From the NCBI RefSeq assembly GCF_017115085.1, contig NZ_JABXKJ010000097.1, positions 39,113-103,112 of the forward strand: 64,000 bases of DNA, given 5' to 3'. The notes under the pieces are model-generated. The model had not been told where the DNA came from and did no database searches. It saw nothing but the letters and a program-made list of their open reading frames with translations. Of this stretch, positions 1 to 10,783 are shown one piece after another. Within the stretch, counting starts at the first letter, position 1; the number at the start of each line of letters is the position of its first letter. The position numbers and the translations under genes were made by a program. Source of the stretch: Nostoc sp. NMS7. GTDB lineage: Bacteria; Cyanobacteriota; Cyanobacteriia; Cyanobacteriales; Nostocaceae.

Positions 1-602
1 TCCCAGAGAAGTTCATTGTAAACCTTAGTTGCTTGAGATATTTTTAGGTTGTGAGCTGCTGTCACACAATTTATTGGTTGCCAGCCAATGAGGGCATATC
101 TTCCATGTAAATGTCTGACAGCATTTTTGCAGTCATTAATTACTGGAATATCTTCTTTGATGTATTTCCGCAATTGGACTCCTAAACGAATTGCCTCCAT
201 TTCATAATTTTGAAAGTAGGGTTCTTCAACATCAGGTGTAGAAATCAGCAATACTCTCACCCAGGCATGATTTTTATAGATAGCCTTCGCTACAACTAAA
301 TTGACTTGTTTTGGTGTCCAGTTGCTCCTTTGTAAAAACTTATCTATTGCTGATTCATCATCTAAATCTATATCTACGCTAGATTCTGAAAGTATTTCCG
401 AGATATCTGTATTTTCTAGGAACAGTTCGTACCATTCTTGAAATGTTTCGGGACTAAATAGTTTTCTCGCTTCTTCAAATGAAATTTTCTCCCATCCAGC
501 ATCTGTAACTATTTCGTTACCAGTCTTTGCAATGAACAGATTCTCTTCTTCTACCATCCAAGGGAAGGATGTCTTCTGATGTTTTCTCTTTCGTTTACCC
601 AT
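1..602 (-). CDS. Hypothetical protein, 3' end cut by window edge
   Basis: An open frame runs from an ATG at 602 down to base 1 without a stop, giving about 200 residues of a longer protein. The N-terminus is basic (MGKRKRKHQK). The middle is acidic and the last 100 residues look like a compact alpha/beta domain. A segment around residues 140-165 has a glutamate in YEMEAI and, about 24 residues later, an aspartate in VINDCKNAV. That spacing recalls the second and third acidic positions of RNase H-like folds, but the first strand aspartate is not evident, so this is only a suggestion. It has the same orientation as the DISARM genes but is separated from drmC by about 900 bases. The coding frame is convincing; the function is unknown. 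Confidence 0.6.
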   Translation of the reverse strand, partial: MGKRKRKHQKTSFPWMVEEENLFIAKTGNEIVTDAGWEKISFEEARKLFSPETFQEWYELFLENTDISEILSESSVDIDLDDESAIDKFLQRSNWTPKQVNLVVAKAIYKNHAWVRVLLISTPDVEEPYFQNYEMEAIRLGVQLRKYIKEDIPVINDCKNAVRHLHGRYALIGWQPINCVTAAHNLKISQATKVYNELLW

Positions 603-771
603 TGATCCATTGCAATGTCTATCGCCTTGCCGCCTAAACGTCTACGCACTCAACTTTAATGCTATCGTTGATTATTTGGTAGGCTTCTTTACCAAAGAGC
701 AACTCCTGTTTGTGACGGTACGTACACCACAAGAGCAACGTATTCTTTTTTACCTATATTTGCGATGATTA

Positions 772-1032
772 TCACCTACAAAAATCATCCACCCGGATAT
801 CCCGCCAAATGTCAGAAATCTGCCAGCCAGAGTTGCCAACAGACTGTACTGGAGGATTGTCAAAGAATGGAATATAGTCAGGAACTCTAGCCACTGGAAT
901 TGCTGCTGGTTGCTCATCAACCACAGAGGCTGAAGAATTGACGGTACAGAAGAGAAGATTTTGGTCTTCAGCGTGTTGGATTTCCATCATTTTCTTCAGA
1001 GTCAGCTTGTCGGATTTTTTGATGATCTTCAT
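772..1032 (-). CDS. Small hypothetical protein (86 aa)
   Basis: A short open frame with an ATG at 1032 and no clear ribosome binding site. The product begins with a lysine-rich stretch (MKIIKKSDKLTLKKMMEIQ), followed by a proline-rich middle and a C-terminus with WRDIRVDDF. No domain was recognised. It lies 169 bases upstream of the edge-truncated gene on the same strand and could be co-transcribed with it, or be the remnant of a longer gene. It is real only if homologues exist. Confidence 0.35.
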   Translation of the reverse strand: MKIIKKSDKLTLKKMMEIQHAEDQNLLFCTVNSSASVVDEQPAAIPVARVPDYIPFFDNPPVQSVGNSGWQISDIWRDIRVDDFCR

Positions 1033-1159
1033 AATTTATCTTGTTAATGTTTTCATTCACTGCTCCCCAAGGCATTGGCTGAAAATCTGGATGACAGCAA
1101 AGTTGGGAGAAATTGGGTGTTAATAATTAATTGCACGGAATAAACAAGATACAGCAAAT

Positions 1160-1342
1160 CTATGGAAAATACGAGTCCCTTGCTGAAGAATTTATCAATT
1201 GGATACAAATTTCTTTTTCGCGCAGATGTAACAATACTTTACACAGATATTTTGGGCACTCGTTAGCCTCGTAGGAGCCATTGATTCCCAAAATCAAACT
1301 GGCATATATCAGTTCAGCAGGAGCTATTCTATGTTTGTATTA
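1160..1342 (-). pseudogene. Possible gene fragment without start codon
   Basis: The minus strand is open for about 60 codons (ending RDSYFP-stop at 1160) with a protein-like composition (for example APAELIYASLILGINGSYE). It has no ATG or GTG near its 5' end, where a TAA precedes it. It may be the tail of a broken gene. No family was recognised. Confidence 0.2.
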
Positions 1343-1365
1343 CCTAACCTGCATACTTGCCAAGT

Positions 1366-1400
1366 TACAAACGTACTTGTTGAGAATGCAAGCACGTTTG
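1366..1400. repeat. 13-bp inverted repeat (hairpin) downstream of drmC
   Basis: The left arm ACAAACGTACTTG (1366-1378) pairs with CAAGCACGTTTGT (1388-1400) with one mismatch across a 9-base spacer. It lies about 100 bases past the drmC stop codon. No T-tract follows on either strand, so it is not a clear intrinsic terminator. It may stabilise the 3' end of the DISARM transcript or be a short palindromic repeat. The remainder of 1033-1500 shows no convincing gene. Confidence 0.5.
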
Positions 1401-1500
1401 TATATATGAGTAAAAGAAATAGAAAAATAACTCTTTAGGTAAAAAACTGCTCTAACAGAAATGTATAGCCAAAAATGAGTTACCTACTGAATACTTATGC

Positions 1501-2316
1501 CTACAGCGAGTTTAAAGATACGAGAAACTCTTCCTGAATTAAACGGTCGATATGTTCCGCTACTTGATGAGCTAAATCTTCACCATGAACTAGTAGTCCC
1601 ATTTCCATATTTAATGTCAGAGCGTACTCAGTGAGGTTAGCACTGGAAATAAACAGGTGCTTTCTATCGGCGATCGCACATTTAACGTGTAAGGAACCAT
1701 ACCTTCCTTCTGAATCTGTAAGCCGCTTATTTCGTGGCCAAATAAAAATGTGTGCTTGTTGGGCAATTTCCAGTCCCAATGCTGCACTGACTCCAAAAGG
1801 TATTTTACCCTTGCTAGATTCGGGGGTTTCAGCAATAATTCGCACAGTGACTTCTCGTTTCATTGCTGTTAATAATGCTTTTGCAATCTCTGGAATCTTA
1901 TAAACAGCAAAACTGACAAGAATTATTTCCCGTTGCGCTTCGTGAATTAATTGTAGTAACACTTGTTCTGTTCTGCGAAGTGGTATTCCCTCACTTGTGG
2001 GGCCAGTCCAAACCAACTCAACAGACAACTCATCCTTTGCCGCCACCTCACAGTAAATTGCTGTAGCTAATGCAGACGCGATCGCACTACTGTCCAAATA
2101 AACAGCTTCCCGACACCAAGTTTCTAACAATTCCCCTACTAGTCGGCGAAAATTAGTATTGGGCAGTTGTTTCAAGATTGATGCTTTCAACGCAAAATCA
2201 CAATATCTTGCTGGAGTAGCTATCAACAAATTAATTACAGCATCTAAAACAGGAGATGGAAGTTGTTTGGCACAGGTACGAATTTGAGCCAATAAAAGCG
2301 GTGGTAAAAAGCTCAC
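1501..2316 (-). CDS. drmC: DISARM protein DrmC, phospholipase D-like nuclease
   Basis: 271 residues. The C-terminal third carries one HKD signature around residues 209-232: HVKCAIAD followed by the serine and asparagine of SSANLTE, as in PLD-superfamily nucleases. The N-terminal half is helical with no recognised motif. In DISARM, DrmC is the PLD-domain component; published work on other DISARM loci found it less essential than DrmA/DrmB/methylase. The gene overlaps the end of drmB by 4 bases (ATG at 2316, drmB stop at 2313), so the two are translationally coupled, and it is the last gene of the minus-strand run. The assignment rests on the HKD motif plus the drmA-drmB-drmC order, which is diagnostic. 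Only one HKD half-site is visible, so activity may require a dimer. Confidence 0.85.
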   Translation of the reverse strand: MSFLPPLLLAQIRTCAKQLPSPVLDAVINLLIATPARYCDFALKASILKQLPNTNFRRLVGELLETWCREAVYLDSSAIASALATAIYCEVAAKDELSVELVWTGPTSEGIPLRRTEQVLLQLIHEAQREIILVSFAVYKIPEIAKALLTAMKREVTVRIIAETPESSKGKIPFGVSAALGLEIAQQAHIFIWPRNKRLTDSEGRYGSLHVKCAIADRKHLFISSANLTEYALTLNMEMGLLVHGEDLAHQVAEHIDRLIQEEFLVSLNSL

Positions 2317-4199
2317 GTTTTCTCCTCTGGGAAGAACGCTAAGTCTGCGGATAGTACAGTGGGAATAAGTACCGCGCGATCCAGATACTTATTGCCGCGT
2401 TCACAGGAGGTTTCTGGGCTAAACAGACAAGCATGGCAAGCTGCCCAATGTAGTGATGTAGCTCCTTTAAAGGGGGTATGTTCTGCACACAAGGGGTCAG
2501 AAGCACATAACCGCATTTGTTCTAAAGCTTGGTCTATATGATATCCAAGTATTTTAGGCTCTCCCAAACTGACTAAACCACCCAAGGTACCTTCACTATC
2601 AGGTGCGGCGGTATAAATTAGTATGCCTGCCATTGGGCCGCCTTCTTCTTCTGGTCGTTTGGAGTAAATTCGCTCCTTTAAGCTGGCAGCATTATAACCA
2701 CACTCAAGGGCCATTTGCCGCATCAGGGCGTGAGCAAAGGAGTGTAGTAAAATGTAGCGTACACTGGGAAATTTAACTTTGTCTGGATCGAGAGAACGAA
2801 CATTACACCACTTTTTATGAGCATCGAATGCTTGACGCTCATAATCTCGCAATAGTTGATTTTGCTCCCATTGATGAAGTGTCGTTTCTTTGAACTGGAT
2901 AAAGATACCCTCGCCTTTGACTTCACTTGCTGATACCCATTTAGGTTTGCTGCGACTCAATGGAACCCGATGCTCTGTGAGAATTTCTCCAGAGTCAATA
3001 AAATCACCTGGGGATTGAATGCGTGTAAAGCCAATTAAGGCACGAACTTCTCGCAATCTTTCTACCAACACCACCTGCGAAAAGTAATTTTCATACCCAG
3101 ATGGTGGGTTTACAGTCCGCAGTTGAAAATCTGGGGTATTAAGATTTGGGTCTGCTGCTGAGAAAATTTGCCATTCAGGTGTTTTCAAGTCCCTGACGCT
3201 TTCATCATCAAAATTGCTTTGCTGCTGAAGTTGTTTTTGTTCAACTAGCGACCAGATTTTGTCTGTTGTGTATTTAGATAATTCCTGAAGTTGCCCCATA
3301 GCGAAGAAAGCTTGCAGTACAGCATCTAAGGCACTAAAGTTACTCGCTTTTCCCAAAATAGTCCAGTTTTGATTGACCAACTGCTCTAATTGATTGGAGG
3401 TGATGGGAATTGATAAGGCTGAAAGTGTAATTGGAAACCAACTATTGGATGCTCCCAACAAGATGGTTTTCATCTGTTCGTCGCAGCTATCATCGAAGTT
3501 ACGTAGATGCGGGTGACGAGCGCGACAACGCGGCATATTTTTTTTGCCTAATTCACCAAAAGCATCGGATAATCGACGTTCGGTGTTGCAGCCATTGCAT
3601 TTCACTACAATATCTGTAGGTGAACCCGATACACCGTATTCCTCCAGCCTGAGTGGTCCCTTACAGGCTGTATTGCCACGATGAACAAAATATAACCAAG
3701 GAAAGTCATCTAAATGTCCGCGATCGCAGGAAACGAGGAAGCGCGATGGTATTGCGGTTGGGTCTTTTCTTTGACTTTTGGGACAGTTTAGATGAACGTA
3801 ACGGGTTTGGTCTGGACGATAAGAATTTTCTTTAAGTTGGAAATAAGGATATAAAGGGGCTAGCAATCGACATCTCGGACATACCATCCATCCAGGAAAG
3901 GGAGCGACGGGAATTCCTATTCTGGCATATTCGTCAAAGGGACTAGATGAAGAGGCATCTTCAGCAGGTATTGGAGGCGCAAGTAGTTTTTTAACTTGTT
4001 GACCCAATTCGCGGCGAATGGCTGCAAGGAGGCGCTGTTCACCCAATTCAACTACTCCCTGTTGGGTGTTCCAGTCCTCCAAACCCATAACCATAACTGA
4101 AAGGTTTGGCAGGTCGAGTACAGCACCTACACCGAAGGAAAATAAAATTTGGCTGGGTCGTAGTTCGCCTACTCTGTATTTATAGTTAGATTGGCTCAT
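2313..4199 (-). CDS. drmB: DISARM protein DrmB (DUF1998)
   Basis: About 628 residues when started at the ATG at 4199 ([17 protein letters not shown]). The frame stays open to 4265, but the extra 22 codons read through a heptameric repeat (MPNAQFP...), so the internal ATG is preferred. An early cysteine pair (CPRC, about residue 105) and later CNGC suggest zinc binding. The DUF1998 region runs from about residue 470 ([16 protein letters not shown]) to 600, with [12 protein letters not shown] near 586 giving the cysteine cluster typical of the family. DUF1998 is usually fused to or adjacent to DEAD-type helicases; in DISARM, DrmB pairs with DrmA to form the core complex. It lies between drmA and drmC on the same strand. 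Confidence 0.88.
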   Translation of the reverse strand: MSQSNYKYRVGELRPSQILFSFGVGAVLDLPNLSVMVMGLEDWNTQQGVVELGEQRLLAAIRRELGQQVKKLLAPPIPAEDASSSSPFDEYARIGIPVAPFPGWMVCPRCRLLAPLYPYFQLKENSYRPDQTRYVHLNCPKSQRKDPTAIPSRFLVSCDRGHLDDFPWLYFVHRGNTACKGPLRLEEYGVSGSPTDIVVKCNGCNTERRLSDAFGELGKKNMPRCRARHPHLRNFDDSCDEQMKTILLGASNSWFPITLSALSIPITSNQLEQLVNQNWTILGKASNFSALDAVLQAFFAMGQLQELSKYTTDKIWSLVEQKQLQQQSNFDDESVRDLKTPEWQIFSAADPNLNTPDFQLRTVNPPSGYENYFSQVVLVERLREVRALIGFTRIQSPGDFIDSGEILTEHRVPLSRSKPKWVSASEVKGEGIFIQFKETTLHQWEQNQLLRDYERQAFDAHKKWCNVRSLDPDKVKFPSVRYILLHSFAHALMRQMALECGYNAASLKERIYSKRPEEEGGPMAGILIYTAAPDSEGTLGGLVSLGEPKILGYHIDQALEQMRLCASDPLCAEHTPFKGATSLHWAACHACLFSPETSCERGNKYLDRAVLIPTVLSADLAFFPEEKT

Positions 4200-4289
4200 T
4201 TTGGGGAATTGGGGATTGGGAATTGGGCATTGGGCATTGGGCATTGGGAATTGGGCATTGGGCATTGGGCATTGGGAATTGAGAATTGT
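4200..4289. repeat. Heptameric short tandem repeat between drmA and drmB
   Basis: About twelve copies of a 7-base unit alternating GGGCATT, GGGAATT and GGGGATT. This is a cyanobacterial short tandemly repeated repetitive sequence. It sits directly against the drmB start codon and therefore replaces any ribosome binding site there. A smaller block of the same kind (ATTCCCC units) occurs at 4314-4336 and encodes the last residues of DrmA. Confidence 0.85.
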
Positions 4290-4313
4290 GGATCATTAAA
4301 CTGTATTTTTTAC

Positions 4314-7300
4314 CTATTCCCCATTCCCCATTCCCTCTTCTTTCATTGCTTGAGGTAAGCGACTAAAGTCATCATCGGGTACTTGATCTTGAAAAATTAA
4401 CCCTACTGTCGGTTCGACGTTTCGCAGGGAGTTCAAACAAGTAAATTCTTGCCAAATTCCTTGACCTGCTGATTCTAATAGTTCAATGGTTAAACCATCA
4501 CGCTTGTCTGTCTGATATTTGAGAGTACCGCCTCCAATCAAGTTTTGTGCTTTACTCAACCAGATATCTAATTTGGCTTCCAGTGCTTGTTTAACGAGTT
4601 TTTGGGCTTCTGTACCCGCAACTAAATTAGCGCGATCGCAAATTGTATTAATGGCAGACTGGATATAAGGATGGTTGCGTTCAATTCGTCCTGCTTGGTT
4701 GTTACCGTTAAATTCTCTACCCGCCAACCGCACCAGTGATATAAATAACGCGGCTAAACCCCTGTCAATCGCACGGGGCGCAAAGGGAGTTAAAGATAGC
4801 GCTTCTACGTGTTGATAAAATGTAGCGTGGTAATGCTCAAATCTTTCGTAGTGGGATAAATCTCTAGGACGCGCCCAATTATAAACTGTAAATACAATAC
4901 CAGGAAATGTCCGCCCGACACGGCTGGTAGCTTGAATATACTCGGCAGTATTTTTTGGTTGACCTGTAACAGCCATCACACCCAGGCGTTTCACGTCTAC
5001 ACCCACGGAAATCATATTAGTAGCAAGTAAAACATCCAGTGGTTCAAGCTGCTCGACTTTTTGCCCAGCTTTGCGTTTGGCTTTGATTTGTGCTTCTCGC
5101 ACCGGATCGAAGGATGTTTCTAGCCTATCTAAAACTACGGGAATATCTGTAGAATCCTTACGGGATGTAAGTTCCTCCAAGTTAATCCGCAGACGTTTTG
5201 CTAGTCCTCGGCTATCCATTTTCGCAAGGCGGATGCGAATATCATCATCCACCAAGCGTCGCATACCCCCTAATTCCCGCATAGAGTTGAAGTAACCGAC
5301 CAACGTCATCCAGGGGTCAGCACGATTTCCGTATTGTTTGTTTTCATACAGGTCTTGAGAAGCAGCAAGAATAGCAACATAAACTCGAATTAATGCAGCT
5401 TTTAGCCGTCGCCCTGTGGCACAAATACCGACATAGCGCCGTCCTGGATTAGTCTCATTTGGTTTCCTCTGGCGTGAGAAGAAATTATCTTCCACATCTA
5501 AGCCCTGGGGTGGAAAAACCTGTACTTTCCGCAGAAATAGGTTATGCATCTGAGTTTCTGCTTGACGTATTGTTGCAGTAGAAGCTATGACTTTGGGGCG
5601 AACCTTTTTACCATCGACTTCCCAAGAGGAGAGTTGGTCTACTGCGGTTTCATAAAGTCCTACTAACGTACCGAGGGGGCCGCTAATCAAGTGCAACTCA
5701 TCTTGGATGATTAAGTCGGGTGGACGTAAAGGGTTGCTGTGAATTGTTTTGGCTGCGGGTAAATACGTAGTTTTTTTATGTGAATCAGTATCTTCGATAT
5801 CTGATGTCCGAAAACCATGCCGTTCACAGTAACCATCTACTTGCCCAAATAGCATTTGAATTTCCCCTTTCCAAGGCATTTGGGCAAATTTATCTACAGT
5901 AGCAATTAGTAATGTGGGTAAGCGACGGTAGATTTCTTCATCAACTACAAGAATGGGTAAACCTTCGGTTGAAGATTGTTTTTTACTAAATAGGCAATGC
6001 CCCAAAGAATCGCCACAATAAATTAGGGTACGGGCGCGACCTTTACTAAAAGATTCGACTTCAATATTTTTGCCTGGGTCGATTTGAGAACCACACCAGG
6101 GGCAATTTCTGAGTTGGTGAGGGGAACCACTAGCACTTTGTTGGTACTGTCCTCGTGCTTGCTTACAAAATTCTTCACTTTGGTCAGTGTGGTTGGGAGT
6201 GGTGCGTTGACCTACCCACAACCCGATACGGAATGGTTCTTTCCCCCATTTAGCTGGGTTGTCTCGACGGATAGATTCGCAAGCACAAATTAAGGTGGTA
6301 GCGCGTTGAAATTGTTGCAGGGTAAGCAGGCGCAGGGTATAGCGCATCAGGACTGCAACGCCATATTCTCCAGAACGTCCCGAAATTACCCCTTGTAACC
6401 TCCGCAAGCCGATTGTGTAGGCGGTTAATCCCAGGTAAGCTTCGGTTTTACCACCACCAGTGGGGAACCAAAGTAAGTCTGCAACAGCATCGGTTTCGTG
6501 ACTACGATCGCAATGGTGTAAGTCGGTTATGCTGGGTAAATTCAGCAAGATAAAGGCTAATTGGAAGGGAAACCAAGTAGGATTGGGGATTTTGTCTAAT
6601 TCTGGTTTTGGTATTTTACCTTGGCGTACTTGTTCTGAGTAAATAGAATGAAGACGCTGTAAGTGCATGGCTTGATTCATAAATCGGAAAGCTTCGGCTG
6701 CTTCCGGGTTAGTTTGCAGCAGCGTCAAACCTGACTGAATGCGTTGAAGAGTGCGATCGCAATTTTTAATTGCATCCTCAGCTACATCTTGGTAATCTGT
6801 CAATCCTTCATTAGGATTAGAAATGCGTTGTGCTTGTTGTTGAATCCAGACTGTGTAAGCTGTTACCAGGGGATTTAGTTTACTTATAAAATCTGCGGTT
6901 GGAGTTTGCGCCAGTTCTTTCATATCTAAAACCAATCCCGCCAATTCAGGAATTTCATCTGCTTGAGGTGGAGAGGTTTTGGGAACTTCGTAGACAGGTA
7001 CAACGTTGGTAGATAATTTAACAGCACATTCTGTAGTATTTTGTGCTGTTTCGGCATGGACGCTTACCCCATGACCAATGGCGAACTCTACCTGTTTACG
7101 ATAAAGCATCGCCATTGCTTTTTCTTCAGCATAAATCACCGGGTCAAGCCTACCAGCCTGACGCGGTTTGTGTCGCTTGAGAAAAATATCAAGATGTTGA
7201 AAATCTGCTGATTGTACGCTTAATTCTGGTTGAAATAACCACGCTTCATCACGTAACTTGGCGGGTTCTTTTTGTCCGTTAATTAAAAACAAGCTAACAA

Positions 7301-8351
7301 TCCAATCCCCGTTACTTTGTTGGCGAATTTTGCCTTGTACTTGCACCTGGGGATATTCTGAATGCACCGTCCATTTAGGAATTTCTCCCTCAATTAGAGG
7401 AATGGGAGGTGAATTTCCGATAATTTGTTGGCGCTTCCACACCATTTTTGGTGTATCATCTTTTTTGGTAATAGTTTCGCTTTTAGTGCGTTTATATTGT
7501 CCCCAACCTGCGTTAATTTGCAATACTTTGGCTGCACCACTAACGCAAAAAGTCATCCCAAAAGATGACGGAAACATCGTTTCAGCAGGTGGTACACTAA
7601 CCTCAGTTGTGCCTTCCTCGACAGTACCTTTACCAACTACAGCCAATTCATCAAGAAGTTCTGGTTGTTGATAGTCAACTTCTCTAAATAATTCGTCTTG
7701 CACTTCGTCAGCCACAACCGATTTATTTACAGTCTCAGCACTGATACGGCGTTGTTGCGGTGCGAGTAACCCTACAAGATAGCGATCGCTTACACTATCC
7801 TCATCTACTTCTTCTTCCTCACCACCCGCAGGTCCAAGTAAATCTGCCAATACTGCTTTTTCTAATTCATCACGGATTTTATAAGGTGTGGGTAACTGCG
7901 ATTCCAGAATTTTATTAGTTTCATCTGCTTTTACTTCTAGCTTTTCCTCAATAAGCGGATCAATCGCAAGTATAAATTTTTCTTCTAATAATTGACCTTC
8001 GTTTGTTGAAGGTATAAATTGCGTTTCTAATAGTTTCCTCTGTTCCCAAAGTTGAGGAGTTACTTTAGTTTCTAGCGGCTTTTTCTTAGAACGCGATTTT
8101 TTAACTTTCGGCTTCTGCTTGTTCAAAAAATTGATGATATCAGTGGCAATTTTCTCTGCAATATCTCCATTTATCAACCAATCGGCATCTTCTACTTGAT
8201 CAATTCCGTCCAGCAAAACCACAAGCTGAGATTCTGGTGCAGATACAACCGCACTCCAATCAAGCTGAATGTTATGTTCCCGCAGTTCTTTATTGATATT
8301 TAGTAAATCTAATTCACCTGGAAGTACAGAAAGAAGCTTAATAATTTCCAT
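4314..8351 (-). CDS. drmA: DISARM helicase DrmA
   Basis: 1345 residues. The N-terminal 600 residues hold an acidic low-complexity stretch near 180 (EEEEVDEDS) and no known domain. The helicase core follows: motif [15 protein letters not shown] at about 627, motif [14 protein letters not shown] at about 879 (DELH rather than DEAH), motif III STAT, motif [16 protein letters not shown] at about 1110 and motif [14 protein letters not shown] at about 1142. The zinc-ligand pattern CPWCG occurs between motifs I and II. This long helicase next to a DUF1998 gene and a PLD gene is the DISARM core; in the published DrmA-DrmB complex it binds DNA and senses 5' ends. The last residues (MGNGE) are encoded by a heptameric repeat, so the native C-terminus may have been replaced. 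Drm gene identity is strong; details of activity are family knowledge. Confidence 0.88.
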   Translation of the reverse strand: MEIIKLLSVLPGELDLLNINKELREHNIQLDWSAVVSAPESQLVVLLDGIDQVEDADWLINGDIAEKIATDIINFLNKQKPKVKKSRSKKKPLETKVTPQLWEQRKLLETQFIPSTNEGQLLEEKFILAIDPLIEEKLEVKADETNKILESQLPTPYKIRDELEKAVLADLLGPAGGEEEEVDEDSVSDRYLVGLLAPQQRRISAETVNKSVVADEVQDELFREVDYQQPELLDELAVVGKGTVEEGTTEVSVPPAETMFPSSFGMTFCVSGAAKVLQINAGWGQYKRTKSETITKKDDTPKMVWKRQQIIGNSPPIPLIEGEIPKWTVHSEYPQVQVQGKIRQQSNGDWIVSLFLINGQKEPAKLRDEAWLFQPELSVQSADFQHLDIFLKRHKPRQAGRLDPVIYAEEKAMAMLYRKQVEFAIGHGVSVHAETAQNTTECAVKLSTNVVPVYEVPKTSPPQADEIPELAGLVLDMKELAQTPTADFISKLNPLVTAYTVWIQQQAQRISNPNEGLTDYQDVAEDAIKNCDRTLQRIQSGLTLLQTNPEAAEAFRFMNQAMHLQRLHSIYSEQVRQGKIPKPELDKIPNPTWFPFQLAFILLNLPSITDLHHCDRSHETDAVADLLWFPTGGGKTEAYLGLTAYTIGLRRLQGVISGRSGEYGVAVLMRYTLRLLTLQQFQRATTLICACESIRRDNPAKWGKEPFRIGLWVGQRTTPNHTDQSEEFCKQARGQYQQSASGSPHQLRNCPWCGSQIDPGKNIEVESFSKGRARTLIYCGDSLGHCLFSKKQSSTEGLPILVVDEEIYRRLPTLLIATVDKFAQMPWKGEIQMLFGQVDGYCERHGFRTSDIEDTDSHKKTTYLPAAKTIHSNPLRPPDLIIQDELHLISGPLGTLVGLYETAVDQLSSWEVDGKKVRPKVIASTATIRQAETQMHNLFLRKVQVFPPQGLDVEDNFFSRQRKPNETNPGRRYVGICATGRRLKAALIRVYVAILAASQDLYENKQYGNRADPWMTLVGYFNSMRELGGMRRLVDDDIRIRLAKMDSRGLAKRLRINLEELTSRKDSTDIPVVLDRLETSFDPVREAQIKAKRKAGQKVEQLEPLDVLLATNMISVGVDVKRLGVMAVTGQPKNTAEYIQATSRVGRTFPGIVFTVYNWARPRDLSHYERFEHYHATFYQHVEALSLTPFAPRAIDRGLAALFISLVRLAGREFNGNNQAGRIERNHPYIQSAINTICDRANLVAGTEAQKLVKQALEAKLDIWLSKAQNLIGGGTLKYQTDKRDGLTIELLESAGQGIWQEFTCLNSLRNVEPTVGLIFQDQVPDDDFSRLPQAMKEEGMGNGE

Positions 8352-8393
8352 ATTGCTGATAAAAGTAATAACCTACTAAATATTAATAATCAT

Positions 8394-8431
8394 TCTATTC
8401 CCCATCCCCCATTCCCTATTCCCTATTCCCA
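8394..8431. repeat. Heptameric short tandem repeat
   Basis: Units of CCCCATT and CCCTATT lie between the drmA start and the 3' end of the RelE-UvrD gene, and overlap the last codons of the latter (LGNRE-stop). It is the same repeat class as at 4200-4289 and 22032-22090. Confidence 0.75.
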
Positions 8432-10584
8432 AGATTCCACAATTGAGAATCAAATTTTTCCAAGAGGAGAGAAGAGTTGCTTGCAGGAACAATAACCAAC
8501 AATGCTCGCATGGCGCGAGTCATACCAACAAACAAAGTCCGGCGATCGCGTGCTAAAATTTCTGTAATTTCATCCTCTGGTGTACCTTTGGGAATTGTTG
8601 GATAGGTTGCATCCGAAAATCCGGCGATCGCTACAATGGGAAATTCTAACCCCTTTGCAGCTTTAAGCGTAATAACTTTAACACCTTGTTTATTTAAGTC
8701 CAAGTCTTTGCTAGACATGAAATGCGCTTCTAAACCTAAGTATGAAAGTTGACCAGCTATTTTTGTACCAGCACTTTCTGTCGGCACAATTACGGCACAA
8801 GCGTTAATACCCAACCGAAATTCACGGGCAGCACCTTTACAAAATCGTACCAGTAGTTCTGCTTCATCCCCTGGATTATTTACGGCACGGACAGCCGGTG
8901 GTGGGCCATTGTGGATATAGTCTCTAGTTGGGGAATGGGGAACTTGTACTGAGTGCAGTCGAAGTATGGGGGATGAAGAATGGGAAATTTCTCCGATTCC
9001 CTCATCATCTAAAATCGAATTTGCCAAGTAAGATATTGCAGCTTCGTTAATTTCGCGGGTGGTGCGGTGATTAACGCGCAGTACTCCTGTGCGTCCGACA
9101 AATTTCAAGTCTTGGCTAACGTCACTCCATCGGAAGCTACTACCATATATGGATTGATTGGCATCGGCGGTAATAAACAGGCGGTTAGGGTGACGGCAGA
9201 CTTGAGTCAAAATACGTAAAGTATTGGGGTCTAAATCTTGGGCTTCGTCAATTACCACTGCATCATAAATCGGCGGATTATCCATCTCCCGTAACGTTTC
9301 CAAGGCACGGGTACGGACTTGCTGCCAAGTTTCGAGTTCTTGTTTTTCTATCAGCTGGTAAAATTGTTGACGCAAGTGCCAGATTGCTTGACGTTGCGTT
9401 TTGTTAAGGGAAATTGCCCTACCGCTTCGTGGCGTTGCTTGATATGCTTCGAGAGTTTTGATTTCGCGTGCTTCGATAACTGTACAAATTTCATCGATGA
9501 GATAATCAATACTCAGACGTTTTAACGTTTGTTCTTGCGCTTGACGTTGTAGTAAATTCCCTTCTAGAGAATCAATTGCGTAGATTAGCGCCTGCTTGAT
9601 GGTTTTTCGCAGGACATTACCAGAAGCAATATTGGGTTTTCCGGTACTTTGGGAAATGACTGACGCAATTATTGCATCGGCAGTTTTGACATTAACATAC
9701 TGTATGTCTTCGCCTAGCAGACTTGCTAAAAGTTGTTGAGAAAACGCAACCAGTGCATTTGTATAGGTTGTAAATAGGATTTTAGGTTTTTCGATTCCGT
9801 TGGCTTGGAGTGTTTCTACCAACGCACGAACACGGTAAAGTGCAACGGTACTTTTTCCCGTACCGGGGCCACCTTTTAGCAGTGTAGGGCCAGAAGCGTT
9901 GATTGCCCAACTGACGAACTTTTCTTGTTCGGGATTGAGTTTGAGTAAAAATCCCAGCAACTCACCTTCAGTGAAGCGCAATAAATCATCAGTGCTACCC
10001 GTAACAAAGCTGGGTTGGTTCAGAACTTGGTCAAAATTGGGTTCAGCGATACAATCAAAAATGCGATCGCACCACTTCCCTGGTAAATTGACTGCCATTA
10101 AATCATCTAACGTCCGACACGCGGTTAATGTTGCCCAATATTCTTCCGGTAGTCGCAACCTATGAAGCAAATCTTCGGTAATTTCCACGGGTAGCGGGCT
10201 TTCTGTCTTGGATGTATCAGGTAAAACCAAGTTTGGGGTATAAGTTGGTTTTACAGCCAGCAATGCTTCTACATCTGGCAGAGTGCTGATATCAATATCG
10301 GTTGTTTCAGCAACTAGCTTATCGCCTTTGTATACATCTTTACGGGCATCTACACCTAGCAAGATTACCCATTGATCAGCAAAAGTATAAATTATGCGGT
10401 AGTCGCCTGAACGCAGGCGATAGACATCACCCTTGTAGCCATGTAATTTCTTCTTTAAATTACCGTGGGGTTTGGGATCATCCCGCAATACTTCGATTTT
10501 CTCCAATATTTGCACCACATACTCTTTAGGGATAGCTAAGAGTTGATTGGTGAAGGTGGGTTTGTGGATAATCTCGAAGATCAT
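8416..10584 (-). CDS. RelE-like toxin domain fused to UvrD/Rep-type helicase
   Basis: 722 residues. Residues 1-90 look like a RelE/ParE-type mRNase: MIFEIIHKPTF at the start and VYRLRSGDYRIIYTF near 55-70, the characteristic strand with arginines. The rest is a superfamily 1 helicase: motif I KGGPGTGKSTVAL at about 233, motif II VVIDEAQDLDP at about 441, LITADANQSIYG just after it, KGLEFP near 655 and motif VI GMTRAMRALL at about 685. A toxin fold fused to a DNA helicase suggests either a helicase regulated by an inactive RelE-like module, or a toxin released or activated by helicase events. It lies inside a DISARM locus, upstream of drmA and downstream of a UPF0175 antitoxin-like gene. Similar fusions are, to my knowledge, present in cyanobacteria, usually annotated simply as UvrD. 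Domain calls are solid; toxicity is untested inference. Confidence 0.85.
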   Translation of the reverse strand: MIFEIIHKPTFTNQLLAIPKEYVVQILEKIEVLRDDPKPHGNLKKKLHGYKGDVYRLRSGDYRIIYTFADQWVILLGVDARKDVYKGDKLVAETTDIDISTLPDVEALLAVKPTYTPNLVLPDTSKTESPLPVEITEDLLHRLRLPEEYWATLTACRTLDDLMAVNLPGKWCDRIFDCIAEPNFDQVLNQPSFVTGSTDDLLRFTEGELLGFLLKLNPEQEKFVSWAINASGPTLLKGGPGTGKSTVALYRVRALVETLQANGIEKPKILFTTYTNALVAFSQQLLASLLGEDIQYVNVKTADAIIASVISQSTGKPNIASGNVLRKTIKQALIYAIDSLEGNLLQRQAQEQTLKRLSIDYLIDEICTVIEAREIKTLEAYQATPRSGRAISLNKTQRQAIWHLRQQFYQLIEKQELETWQQVRTRALETLREMDNPPIYDAVVIDEAQDLDPNTLRILTQVCRHPNRLFITADANQSIYGSSFRWSDVSQDLKFVGRTGVLRVNHRTTREINEAAISYLANSILDDEGIGEISHSSSPILRLHSVQVPHSPTRDYIHNGPPPAVRAVNNPGDEAELLVRFCKGAAREFRLGINACAVIVPTESAGTKIAGQLSYLGLEAHFMSSKDLDLNKQGVKVITLKAAKGLEFPIVAIAGFSDATYPTIPKGTPEDEITEILARDRRTLFVGMTRAMRALLVIVPASNSSLLLEKFDSQLWNLGNRE

Positions 10585-10662
10585 GGTAGATGGGTATCTA
10601 TACGTAGATATGATTAGGTTTTTTTAAGTGTTATTCAAAATTATACTCAATGGTGAATGGGG

Positions 10663-10725
10663 ATGGGAAGACCGGATTTTGAAGATTTGGAGGTTTACAG
10701 GTTATCGAAAAAGTTAGCGAATTAA
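10663..10725 (+). pseudogene. Remnant of four-helix-bundle (23S intervening-sequence) protein
   Basis: Twenty codons reading MGRPDFEDLEVYRLSKKLAN then TAA. This matches the conserved start of the small four-helix-bundle proteins common in cyanobacteria (DFEDL.VY..S..LA), normally about 120 residues. Only the first fifth survives. It lies in the 199-base gap between the RelE-UvrD gene and the UPF0175 gene. Confidence 0.5.
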
Positions 10726-10783
10726 TTGCGCTTGTTGACTTTTCAAAAGAACAATCAAAGGTGAAGAGTTAATAATTAGACGA

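Noticed and set aside
4200..4265. N-terminal extension of DrmB ([12 protein letters not shown]...)
   Set aside because: The extra codons are translation of a tandem repeat; a good internal ATG at 4199 begins the conserved sequence.
4200..4289. CRISPR-like array because of regular repeats
   Set aside because: The unit is 7 bases with no spacers. No cas genes were seen anywhere in the window.
7258..7671. Antisense open frame of 137 codons inside drmA
   Set aside because: It lies wholly opposite a well-supported helicase gene, with no start signal or recognisable domain.
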